Positions 16,920 through 24,738 of a DNA stretch of 51,216 nt are shown here, one piece after another. This stretch comes from an uncultured Lachnospiraceae bacterium (GTDB lineage: Bacteria; Bacillota; Clostridia; Lachnospirales; Lachnospiraceae). The notes beneath the pieces were generated by a model. That model searched no databases. It was not told the origin of the DNA and saw only the letters and a program-made list of their open reading frames with translations. Made by a program: the position numbers and the translations under genes. Numbering within the stretch: position 1 is the first letter of the stretch; every line of letters starts with the position of its first letter. The stretch spans positions 1 to 51,216 of the forward strand of contig CAKRTZ010000012.1 in assembly GCA_934402515.1 (NCBI GenBank), given 5' to 3'.

Positions 16920-16948
16920 TTGAGTATTATATCAAATTCGAGTACAAT
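16920..16948 (+). promoter_or_regulatory. Sigma-A promoter of plsC
   Basis: TTGAGT (16920-16925), 17 nt, TACAAT (16943-16948), about 31 nt before the plsC start. It lies outside the palindrome. Confidence 0.65.
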
Positions 16949-16979
16949 TTGTATAGAATAATTAAAGAGGAGAAGACAT

Positions 16980-17714
16980 ATGATTCGTCTGATTATCACC
17001 GCCACCTTCGTGGTGTTATACTTAATTCTTTCCATTCCGGTGGCTTTCGTGGAATGGCTGATTGGCAAAAAATGGCCGGATGTGAAAGACCGTTCCTGCC
17101 GGGCTTATGTAAGCTGGGCGTTCCGGGTAGTTGCTTTTTGTTCCGGCGTGAAGGTAACTGTCATCGGTCATGAACGCATCCCCAGGGACACCGCCGTTCT
17201 CTATGTGGGCAACCACCGCAGCATCTTTGACACCGTGGTGACTTATCCGCTGGTGGTAGGACTGACCGGCTTTGTCTCCAAGATTGAGCTGCTGAAGGTG
17301 CCTCTACTTCGCACCTGGATGAAAAATCTCCACTGTATTTTCCTTGACCGCAAGGATATCAAAGCCGGATTACAGACGATTCTGCAGGGAATCGAACTGA
17401 TGAAAAGCGGCATTTCCCTCATCATTTTTCCGGAAGGCACCCGCAGTAAGAAGGAGGGTGAATTTCTTCCTTTCCATGCCGGAAGTTTCAAGCTGGCAGA
17501 GAAATCCGGATGTCCCATCGTTCCCATGTCCATCAACAACACCGGTGCCGTCCTGGAAGACCATTTTCCCTTGATAAAAAAGACCCATGTTATCGTGGAA
17601 TACGGCGAGCCTATCTATGTGAAGGACTTAGACCGGGAAGCAAAGAAAAATCTGCCGGATACCGTCCGCCAGATCATCATTGACACCTATACAAAAAATG
17701 CCCCGCTTGTGTAA
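16980..17714 (+). CDS. plsC: 1-acyl-sn-glycerol-3-phosphate acyltransferase
   Basis: A 244-aa membrane-associated acyltransferase that makes phosphatidic acid from lysophosphatidic acid. It has an N-terminal membrane segment (about 4-22) and the family motifs NHRSIFD (catalytic His/Asp, about 79-85), FLDRKD (motif II), FPEGTRSKK (motif III) and a proline-containing IVPMSIN (motif IV). AGAGGAG lies 6 nt before the ATG. It is divergent from the pyr group and convergent with the TIM-barrel gene. Confidence 0.92.
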   Translation: MIRLIITATFVVLYLILSIPVAFVEWLIGKKWPDVKDRSCRAYVSWAFRVVAFCSGVKVTVIGHERIPRDTAVLYVGNHRSIFDTVVTYPLVVGLTGFVSKIELLKVPLLRTWMKNLHCIFLDRKDIKAGLQTILQGIELMKSGISLIIFPEGTRSKKEGEFLPFHAGSFKLAEKSGCPIVPMSINNTGAVLEDHFPLIKKTHVIVEYGEPIYVKDLDREAKKNLPDTVRQIIIDTYTKNAPLV

Positions 17715-17720
17715 GCGGGG
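17693..17720 (-). terminator. Terminator of the ddl-murF operon, inside the end of plsC
   Basis: CCCCGCTT (17701-17708) pairs with AAGCGGGG (17713-17720) around 4 nt; on the minus strand it is followed by a run of T residues (17693-17698). The plsC stop codon is inside the hairpin, and the plus-strand T-run is weak. Confidence 0.75.
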
Positions 17721-17730
17721 TCAGACTGTT

Positions 17731-18651
17731 TTACCGCTCTAAGGACATTGCCATTCTGCGGTAGGTGTGGCGTTTGCCACGGATTGCCACGCTGTAGGCG
17801 GTGATATTTTCTGGCAAAGCCATGCCCATGTAACCGCTGTCCCCGATGTGGTGGATGTCCGCTCCTGCCATTTTGCACATAAGGGCAATCTGGCGGATGG
17901 TAGACTCGTCGGCACCCTCCTGGGAGGTTCCGATGGTGGTCATGGCAAGGACACCTTTTTCGTGTGCCTTTTTAATCAAAGCGGTGGCATGCTCTAAGGT
18001 AAAGCCGGGTACGGTTCCCGGTGCGGGCAACAGCAGCACATCGGCTCCTGCCTGGATGAACGCCTCCGCATCTGCCTCCGTCATAATGTTTTCTCCTGCC
18101 TCTGACAGGATTCCGGAGGCGTGCATCTTTCCGGCGGTGAAAATCACCCGGTCTCCCACTGCCTCTTTCAAGCTTTTCAGTGCCTGGGTGATTGCCTGGT
18201 TGTCCACACCCACGCCGGGATTTCCGGTGAGCACAATCATGTCCACGCCCATATCTGCTGCCTTTTTCGCATTTTCCACAGTGGCACGCCTTCCCTCGGT
18301 GAGACTCCAGACGGAAACCTCTCCGTCCGCCTGTACCACGGCAGGCTCCAGGTTGATTGCCACCATTCTTCCGGTGAGACGCTTTACCTCACGGATGGTA
18401 TCCTCCGGGACAGTCTCCGGCAGTCCGTTAATCACGGGATGCTGCACATCAAAGACATTCAGCATAATCAAATCGGATCCTAAGGAAGTGACAAACTCCG
18501 CATTGGTGATATTCACCAGCATAGGTGTCACCGTTCCAATGGTTTCTGTTGCCAGCACCCGTCCCTCACTCTCCGTGATGGACTGTAACAACTCAGCTTT
18601 ATTATAAGATGCCAGTTCCCTGGCAGTACAATCAATCAAACGTTTCGGCAT
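17731..18651 (-). CDS. TIM-barrel-like protein of unknown function (DUF7916-like)
   Basis: A 306-aa soluble protein. Repeating strand-helix units with VLTGNPGVGVDNQAI, FTAGKMHASGI, ADVLLLPAPGTVPGF and MTTIGTSQEGADE suggest a TIM barrel; no known catalytic signature is complete. I believe it belongs to a family catalogued as DUF7916, sometimes labelled a HAD hydrolase, but no HAD motif (DxDxT) is visible. AAGGAGG precedes the ATG. It follows murF by 17 nt and closes the operon before a strong terminator. A link to wall precursor metabolism is guilt by association only. Confidence 0.7.
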   Translation of the reverse strand: MPKRLIDCTARELASYNKAELLQSITESEGRVLATETIGTVTPMLVNITNAEFVTSLGSDLIMLNVFDVQHPVINGLPETVPEDTIREVKRLTGRMVAINLEPAVVQADGEVSVWSLTEGRRATVENAKKAADMGVDMIVLTGNPGVGVDNQAITQALKSLKEAVGDRVIFTAGKMHASGILSEAGENIMTEADAEAFIQAGADVLLLPAPGTVPGFTLEHATALIKKAHEKGVLAMTTIGTSQEGADESTIRQIALMCKMAGADIHHIGDSGYMGMALPENITAYSVAIRGKRHTYRRMAMSLER

Positions 18652-18668
18652 GGTTTCCTCCTCCTTCT

Positions 18669-20069
18669 TTACGGGTTTTGGGTTAAATCTTCCACTAACT
18701 TTTCAAAGTGCATGGCATGGGACGCTTTGATAAGGATATTGTCTCCCGGCTGCAACAGGCCTGGTAAATCCCTTCTCAGCTGCTCCAGCTCTTCATAGTG
18801 GTACACCTGCATTCCGGCTGCCCCGGACTCCTTGGCTGCCTGTGCCATATTGGCGGAAAGTGAGCCCACGCAGATCACTTCATCAATACCACATTCTGCA
18901 CAGAACGTACCGATTCCAGCATGCAGTTGTGTCTCTTTTTCTCCCAGTTCAAACATATCTCCCAGGATTGCCACTTTCCGTCCGACGGCATTGGTAAGAA
19001 GTTCTACTGCTGCCTTCATGGACACGGGATTGGCATTATAACAGTCGTCCAACACCACATACCGGTTCGTCCGGATCAAGTGGCTACGTCCTCCCATCGC
19101 CTGAACCTTCGCAGCCCCGGCTGCAATTTCCTGTGGTGTCATCCCCAGTTTCATGGCCACTGCTGTCGCTGCCAGTGCATTGTAGATCTGGTGCTCGCCG
19201 GGCAGTTTCACCTCCAGCGGAAATGCGCCATCCGGCGTATGTACCACCATGGAACTGCCAAAGAGTCCATTGATCTTAATATGATCCGCATAAAACTCAT
19301 TCTGCTGTCCCCTTCCGAAACGGGTAAGAGTCATACTGTTTTTCAGGTATGGAACAGATTCGGTTCCCAATAGCTGTAATTTATCATCATCACCATTGAC
19401 AATCACCTGTGCATTTGGATTGGCAAAATCAAAAATCTCGGATTTGGCTTTCAAAATGCCGTCTCTGGTTCCCAAAAATTCCAGGTGGCATTGCCCGATA
19501 TTGGTCATGACACAAATGTCCGGTTTTGCCATCCGGGACAGATTGTGCATTTCCCCGAAGTGGTTAATTCCCATCTCCAGCACTGCAATCTGATGTTCCT
19601 GACGGATTTTTAAAATCATCAGGGGAACTCCGATCTCATTATTGAAGTTTCCCTCCGTCTTTAACACGTTATATTTTTCTGAGAGCACTCCGGCAATCAT
19701 TTCCTTGGTGCTGGTTTTTCCCACACTTCCGGTGATTCCCACCACCGGAATCGTGAGCTGTTCTCTGTAATATGCCGCAATATCCTGCAACGCCCGGAAG
19801 GAATCTTCTACCTGGATGCAGACTCCCGGCAACACTTCCGGCAGTTCTTCACAGACCACGCCCAGCGCCCCCTTTTCAAATACCTGGGGGATAAAGCTGT
19901 GTCCGTCAACCCGTTCGCCTTTTGTTGCGATAAAAATGCCATCCTGTTCTATCTGTCGGGAATCAATGACCACGCAGGCTGCCTCGGTGTCCGGTATGGT
20001 CTGTCCCTCAGGGCACACCAACTTACCCCCGCACGCCTGTGCGATCTGTTGTAATGTCATCTGTTTCAT
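18669..20069 (-). CDS. murF: UDP-N-acetylmuramoyl-tripeptide--D-alanyl-D-alanine ligase
   Basis: A 466-aa Mur ligase that adds D-Ala-D-Ala to the UDP-MurNAc-tripeptide. It has the ATP loop GITGSVGKTSTKEMIAGVL (about 113-131), substrate residues in EGNFNNEIGVPL, EMGINHFGEM, and the C-terminal VLDDCYNANPVSMKAA and ILGDMFELGE motifs. Its ATG overlaps the ddl stop (20066-20069), and GGAGG is in the ddl end. Coupling to ddl is logical: Ddl makes the dipeptide that MurF consumes. Confidence 0.96.
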   Translation of the reverse strand: MKQMTLQQIAQACGGKLVCPEGQTIPDTEAACVVIDSRQIEQDGIFIATKGERVDGHSFIPQVFEKGALGVVCEELPEVLPGVCIQVEDSFRALQDIAAYYREQLTIPVVGITGSVGKTSTKEMIAGVLSEKYNVLKTEGNFNNEIGVPLMILKIRQEHQIAVLEMGINHFGEMHNLSRMAKPDICVMTNIGQCHLEFLGTRDGILKAKSEIFDFANPNAQVIVNGDDDKLQLLGTESVPYLKNSMTLTRFGRGQQNEFYADHIKINGLFGSSMVVHTPDGAFPLEVKLPGEHQIYNALAATAVAMKLGMTPQEIAAGAAKVQAMGGRSHLIRTNRYVVLDDCYNANPVSMKAAVELLTNAVGRKVAILGDMFELGEKETQLHAGIGTFCAECGIDEVICVGSLSANMAQAAKESGAAGMQVYHYEELEQLRRDLPGLLQPGDNILIKASHAMHFEKLVEDLTQNP

Positions 20070-21109
20070 TTATTCCTCCATGCACTCTGCACGATATTTT
20101 CACATAACTGAGAGAAATCAATTCCTATTGCCTGTGCCTCCTGAGGCATCAGAGACGTAGGGGTCATACCCGGCAAGGTATTAGCCTCCAGGCAGTAAAA
20201 CTGATAATTTTCGTCCATCATGAAATCCATACGGGCATAATTTTTCAAGCGAAGTGCCTCAAAAGCTGCTTCTGCAGCACGCTGCATGGCGGCTGCCACA
20301 TCCTCCGGTAAATCTGCGGGACAGGTATCCACCGTCGATCCTGCCTGGTATTTGTTCTTATAGTCATAGAAGCCCTGTAAAGGCGCAATCTCAATCACCG
20401 GCATGGCCTTGCCGTCCATCACTGCCACAGAGAATTCCCGTCCTTTGATGTACTGCTCAATCACCAGTTCCTCACCGTAGCCAAAAGCCTCCTCTTTTGC
20501 CCGGCTGTACTCCTCCTCATTGTGAACCATGTATACGCCCACACTGGATCCGCCAGTGCAGACCTTGACCACACAGGGAAAAGGTACGGTATGTGGGTCC
20601 TGCTGTCCTTTTTTCAGACGGATGCCCTTAGGGGTGGGAATCTGATAGACATTGAACAGATCCTTGGTAATTGCTTTATCCATGGCAATGGCGGAGCTGA
20701 CACAGTCGGTTCCGGTATAACAGATGCCCATGAGATCAAAACATGCCTGGATTTTGCCATCCTCTCCGTACTGCCCGTGGAGCGCCATAAATACCACATC
20801 TGCTGTCTGACAGACCCGGATGACATTGGGGCCGAAGAAATTCTTCGCCCCGTCGGGGCGCATAGCCTTCACCGCCTCAATATCCGGATTCGTCTCCCGG
20901 ATTGCCTGCACATCCGCTGCCCAGTCCTTATCCATCTCAAAAATATGAGCAGGATTGGCTGCGATTTCCTCATCTTCAATTCCCAGGTAGACATCCACCA
21001 TAGCCACCTTGTGGCCTTTTTTCTTTAAGGCCTTGTATACATTGGAACCGGAGCTTAAGGACACTTCACGCTCCGTACTGATTCCTCCTGCCAAAACAAT
21101 AATATTCAT
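20066..21109 (-). CDS. ddl: D-alanine--D-alanine ligase
   Basis: A 347-aa ATP-grasp enzyme that joins two D-alanines. It has an N-terminal GGISTEREVSLSSG, the central ALHGQYGEDGKIQ, CVVKVCTGGSSVGVYMV, and ARMDFMMDENYQFYCLEANT then LPGMTPTSLMPQ near the end. The start at 21109 is chosen because GGAGG lies 8 nt upstream; an in-frame GTG at 21124 would contain that site. It is second in the operon after the GH9-like lipoprotein. Confidence 0.95.
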   Translation of the reverse strand: MNIIVLAGGISTEREVSLSSGSNVYKALKKKGHKVAMVDVYLGIEDEEIAANPAHIFEMDKDWAADVQAIRETNPDIEAVKAMRPDGAKNFFGPNVIRVCQTADVVFMALHGQYGEDGKIQACFDLMGICYTGTDCVSSAIAMDKAITKDLFNVYQIPTPKGIRLKKGQQDPHTVPFPCVVKVCTGGSSVGVYMVHNEEEYSRAKEEAFGYGEELVIEQYIKGREFSVAVMDGKAMPVIEIAPLQGFYDYKNKYQAGSTVDTCPADLPEDVAAAMQRAAEAAFEALRLKNYARMDFMMDENYQFYCLEANTLPGMTPTSLMPQEAQAIGIDFSQLCENIVQSAWRNK

Positions 21110-21152
21110 TTTCTGATCCTCCACTTCCTTATTTTGATCGATCTATAGGTTC

Positions 21153-22502
21153 CTACTGTGTGGCAGGAATCGCCGCCAGTAGTTGTATATATCCGGCAAA
21201 TTGCCCGGGTGAACGGAAAATCTCCTGTCGCAAATCCTGATTTTCGGAATTTCGTCCCAGCAGATAATGCAGATGATTCTCCAATACCGTTGCATATTCA
21301 TGATTGGTGATAATATGGTTCATTACCGCAATTACTTCCATATCATTGAGAATGTTCTCCGGCTCCTCATTGGCTGTAAGATAGGCTCCATCCCTGGCGT
21401 GTAAAGAAATCTGCTCTCCCATGGTACTGATGGTTTTCATCAGCTGCGTGCAGATCGTCTTATCCGCTCCTTTTTTGGTACACAGATAAGTCACTGTTCC
21501 GTAAAAAGCAATTTCGTTCATGTTCTCCGCATCCGGTAAGCCAGCATTCGCAAATTGTTTTATGTATTTCTGGTAGGAAGCAACTCCGGTGGCCCGATAT
21601 AATTCCGCTGCGGCAAAAAAAAGTTCTTCCGCTCCACTATCCAGTTTATTCCCTATGACATACTTCCATGCACGATCCGAGGCCTTCAGGCAGATGGTTG
21701 CAAAAGCAGTATCCTCATTCCGGTAAGCGTAGCCGAATTTCGCCATCACGGCACTGAAAAAAGCCGTCCGGCGCAGAGTCTCCTCCCCATCTTCTGCTTC
21801 TTCTGTGTGATTCTCCCCTGTATAAACCGCTCCGGAACTGTCCTGCATGGTAAGAAGCCATTGTGCCTCCGCTCCAAGCAACGTAAGAAACTGCCCTCCG
21901 TCTTCACAGGCCAGAATATTTTCACTGTAAAGTTCATATGCCTGTAACAGTTTCGCCAGGAAATTACAGCTCTCCGTCACCGATTTCTGCCCGTCGGACA
22001 AAAGAATCCCCCGTTCCTGTGTGCGGCTGTCTGAAAGTCCGTCAAGAGCTTCCTGCAAAAGTTCGCCATACAGATCATCCCCAATGACAAAATCATAGGA
22101 CTGTCCCAGATACATGCACTGCAGCCGATAGGTGCCGGGAGTGGCAAAGTCGGAGAACACCGCATAACCGTTTTGATTTTCCTTCTTTTGAACCGTGCCG
22201 GTGTACACCACCTCCGCGCTGTCCCGGTCAATAACAGAAAAAGTATCCGGTATCCTCTTTCCCTTCAATACGGCAGTTTTCACCCCGTCTGTCCCATAGC
22301 CCTGCGGATCCACAATAATACCGGGCTCTACCGTTTTCACCTCATAGGAAAAATCCGGCGTCAGCCCCCAGTTTTCCCACTCGTCCGTTGCTTCTTTATC
22401 CAGTTTTATCACCGGATTCGTCCCCCGGGAGGCAGAACAGCCACTCAAGGAAAGAACCACGCTTAGTGCCATGCAGAGGACGGCCTTCCATCTGTGGGTC
22501 AA
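21153..22502 (-). CDS. GH9-like surface lipoprotein lacking the catalytic motif
   Basis: A 449-aa lipoprotein (signal to LSGC, Cys22). Residues about 58-141 match the Ig-like N-terminal domain of family 9 glycoside hydrolases (DPQGYGTDGVKTAVL, FATPGTYRLQCM, FVIGDDLYGELLQEAL). Residues 142-449 keep GH9 landmarks (AQWLLTMQDSSGAVY, AFFSAVMAKFGYAYR, HYLLGRN), but the catalytic DAGDYxK region is replaced by SDGQKSV and the C-terminal Glu segment after HYLLGRN is short and different. It is probably a binding or structural pseudoenzyme (inference). It starts at TTG with AAAGGAG 10 nt upstream, and TATAAT at 22536-22541 (minus) may be its -10. It lies 43 nt before ddl. Confidence 0.75.
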   Translation of the reverse strand: MTHRWKAVLCMALSVVLSLSGCSASRGTNPVIKLDKEATDEWENWGLTPDFSYEVKTVEPGIIVDPQGYGTDGVKTAVLKGKRIPDTFSVIDRDSAEVVYTGTVQKKENQNGYAVFSDFATPGTYRLQCMYLGQSYDFVIGDDLYGELLQEALDGLSDSRTQERGILLSDGQKSVTESCNFLAKLLQAYELYSENILACEDGGQFLTLLGAEAQWLLTMQDSSGAVYTGENHTEEAEDGEETLRRTAFFSAVMAKFGYAYRNEDTAFATICLKASDRAWKYVIGNKLDSGAEELFFAAAELYRATGVASYQKYIKQFANAGLPDAENMNEIAFYGTVTYLCTKKGADKTICTQLMKTISTMGEQISLHARDGAYLTANEEPENILNDMEVIAVMNHIITNHEYATVLENHLHYLLGRNSENQDLRQEIFRSPGQFAGYIQLLAAIPATQ

Positions 22503-22570
22503 ATCACGGTTGCTCCTTTGCTCATAATCCTATTTATTATACCGCGTAACCCAGGACAGGAAAAGAAAAT

Positions 22571-23794
22571 TTAACACTTTTTCCGTACTTTTTGTTTTTC
22601 ATTCCGGGCATAGATGACCTCTCCCTCCAGAATGGTATACAGGGTTTCCGTGAAGCTTTCCATGGGATTTCCGGAAAAAATGGCAATATCCGCGTCCTTA
22701 CCGTTTTCCAGACTTCCCACCCGATCCGTCACCCCCAGGATCTGGGCAGGATAATAGGTGATGGAAAGATAGGCCTGCTCTAAGGGCAGTCCGCTCTTAC
22801 ACGCCAGCCCGGCACACAGTGGCAGAGACTGGATGAGGGACACTGGGTGGTCGGTGGTAATGGCGGTTTTTACCCCGGCATGATTTAATACCCCGGCGGT
22901 CTTAAACGCCATGTTCTGCACCTCAATCTTACTGCGGCTGGATAAATCCGGTCCCAGGATAGCTGGAAAACCGCTCTCTGCCACCTTCTCCGCAATGAGA
23001 TGTCCTTCACTGCAGTGATCCAACGTCATATCCAGGTCAAACTCTTTCGCAATACGGATGGCAGTGAAAATATCATCTGCCCGGTGAACATGGGCTTTTA
23101 ATGGAATTTCTCTCTTTAAGACGGGAATCCAGCACTCCTTCTCAAAATCCGGGGTAAAATTCTCCCCACCCTCTTCTTTTTTCCGAAGATATTCCCTGGC
23201 TTCAAACAGTTCCTCCCGAAGCATGGCAGCAATCGCCATCCGGGTACAGGGGGACTTTCCCATCCCGGAAAAATTTACCTTGGGATTTTCCCCGAACGCC
23301 ACCTTCATTGCCGCCGGAGCCTTTACAATCAGGTCGTCAATACACCGCCCTTTGGTCTTGATCACAGCGAACTGACCGCCCACCACGTTGGAGCTGCCGG
23401 GACCGACCATGGCGCAGGTAATCCCCGCCCGCACCGCATCGTCAAAGGCGGCATCCATGGGATTGATGGCATCAATCGCCCGTAAAAACGGGGTGATGGG
23501 ATTTACGTTTTCGTTGCAGTCATCCCCTTCTGTGGCTTTCTTTTCTTCCGTGATACCCATATGGCAGTGTGCCTCAATGATACCGGGCATGACAATTCCG
23601 CCCTGGGCATCCAGCCAGAGAATCTCTTCTCCGGTCAGCTCCGGCGGCAGGAAATTTCCCTCTCCCACTGCCAGAATTTTTCCATTTTTAATAAAAACCC
23701 TGCCATTGGGGATACATGTAAAGGTGCCACCCGCCATGGGCAGCACCATACCATTACAAATACCGATTGTTTTCTTTTTCATAGTAACAGCCAT
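22571..23794 (-). CDS. Imidazolonepropionase-like amidohydrolase
   Basis: A 407-aa metal-dependent hydrolase. Metal ligands: AHCHMG (HxH, about 79-84), KAHVHRADD (third His), TLDHCSEGH (fourth His), and TTDHP (Asp). The small N- and C-terminal beta parts typical of the superfamily are present (GRVFIKNGKILAVGEG; GKDADIAIFSGNP). It resembles the broad COG1228 group, whose members act on cyclic amides or dipeptides; the substrate cannot be named. It starts 14 nt after the LytM-like gene, so the two are probably cotranscribed. Confidence 0.82.
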   Translation of the reverse strand: MAVTMKKKTIGICNGMVLPMAGGTFTCIPNGRVFIKNGKILAVGEGNFLPPELTGEEILWLDAQGGIVMPGIIEAHCHMGITEEKKATEGDDCNENVNPITPFLRAIDAINPMDAAFDDAVRAGITCAMVGPGSSNVVGGQFAVIKTKGRCIDDLIVKAPAAMKVAFGENPKVNFSGMGKSPCTRMAIAAMLREELFEAREYLRKKEEGGENFTPDFEKECWIPVLKREIPLKAHVHRADDIFTAIRIAKEFDLDMTLDHCSEGHLIAEKVAESGFPAILGPDLSSRSKIEVQNMAFKTAGVLNHAGVKTAITTDHPVSLIQSLPLCAGLACKSGLPLEQAYLSITYYPAQILGVTDRVGSLENGKDADIAIFSGNPMESFTETLYTILEGEVIYARNEKQKVRKKC

Positions 23795-23808
23795 ACCTTT
23801 TCTGCCCC

Positions 23809-24663
23809 TTATTCACTCATAAAGGACATGGGATCAACCGGAACTTCATCCTTTAACAGTTCCAGATAAAGGTTGGCACCCTCTACACTGTAATATTTGG
23901 TGGGCGCAGCTACTTTTCCGATGATGTCCCCTTTTTCCACATAGCTGCCCACGGACACCTGTAAATCTTCCAACTGTCCGTAGATACACTCATAGCCGTC
24001 TCCGAAGGACATGGTCACCAGGTTTCCCAGCTCGTTACTGTGGGTGATATCGGTAATCTGTGCTTCCCACATGGCTGCCACATCCGTACCTTCGGTGACG
24101 CCAATCACCATGGCAGGACTTAGCCGGTACTGCTCCAGAGTCGCAAAATACACCGGCTCCTCCATGCTGAAGTTCACCAGCACTTTTCCCACCACCGGGA
24201 GTGCCAGAGTATTTTCCCCGGAAAAGTGTAAATCCATCTTTTCCACGCTGGCTACAGACTGGGAGTTACTTTCCTGTGCCTCCCCGGTCTCTGCGCTCTC
24301 CGGCTGTTCTTCGCTCCCGGAGGTATTTTCTGTGTCAGTCTCCGGATTCCCCATCCGGGTATCGTCTGCCTCAGCGACCTCCGTCACCTCTATCTCCGGA
24401 TTTTGTACGTTGACGGAACCTACCTCTTCCAGATCCGGCTCATAGTCCAGATCGTTGTTAGGCGCTTCCTCCACCATGGGATTTTGATTTTTTACCATCA
24501 GTCCATCCGCATCCTGCCCCTGCTCCAGCTGGCTGAAATCCAGACGGTATTCCTCTTTCTGCTCCTTTGCATTATTTCCTTTCACATATACGCCCGTCAT
24601 CGTCAGGGCTGTCAACACAAAGAGTGAAGATGTAAGCATAATGACCTGTTCTTTTTTTCTCAT
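23809..24663 (-). CDS. Membrane-anchored degenerate LytM/M23 protein (SpoIIQ-like)
   Basis: A 284-aa protein: one N-terminal membrane segment (about 8-27), a long acidic Glu/Thr/Asn linker, then a LytM/M23 domain (about 155-284) with GKVLVNF, GVTEGTDVAAM, GYECIYGQLEDLQVSVGSYV and EKGDIIGKV. The zinc ligands are missing: the HxxxD position reads without His, and the HxH before the end is LYL (GANLYLELL). This layout recalls SpoIIQ-type forespore proteins, some of which are inactive; sporulation function is inference. The start at 24663 has GGAGGG 7 nt upstream, and the ribosome binding site sits in a terminator stem. Confidence 0.75.
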   Translation of the reverse strand: MRKKEQVIMLTSSLFVLTALTMTGVYVKGNNAKEQKEEYRLDFSQLEQGQDADGLMVKNQNPMVEEAPNNDLDYEPDLEEVGSVNVQNPEIEVTEVAEADDTRMGNPETDTENTSGSEEQPESAETGEAQESNSQSVASVEKMDLHFSGENTLALPVVGKVLVNFSMEEPVYFATLEQYRLSPAMVIGVTEGTDVAAMWEAQITDITHSNELGNLVTMSFGDGYECIYGQLEDLQVSVGSYVEKGDIIGKVAAPTKYYSVEGANLYLELLKDEVPVDPMSFMSE

Positions 24664-24716
24664 AAAAAAACCCTCCATTTCCTGGTCGTATGCTTAGTTT
24701 TGCCGGAAATAGAGGG
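24664..24716 (-). terminator. Terminator whose stem holds the next gene's ribosome binding site
   Basis: On the minus strand, CCCTCTATTTCC (24705-24716) pairs with GGAAATGGAGGG (24671-24682) around 22 nt and is followed by seven T residues, directly before the LytM-like ATG. It ends transcription of the calcium-loop gene. The GGAGGG of the LytM-like gene lies in the 3' arm and its spacer is the T-run. Confidence 0.8.
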
Positions 24717-24738
24717 TTTATGCATGTTTTAATTCGTT

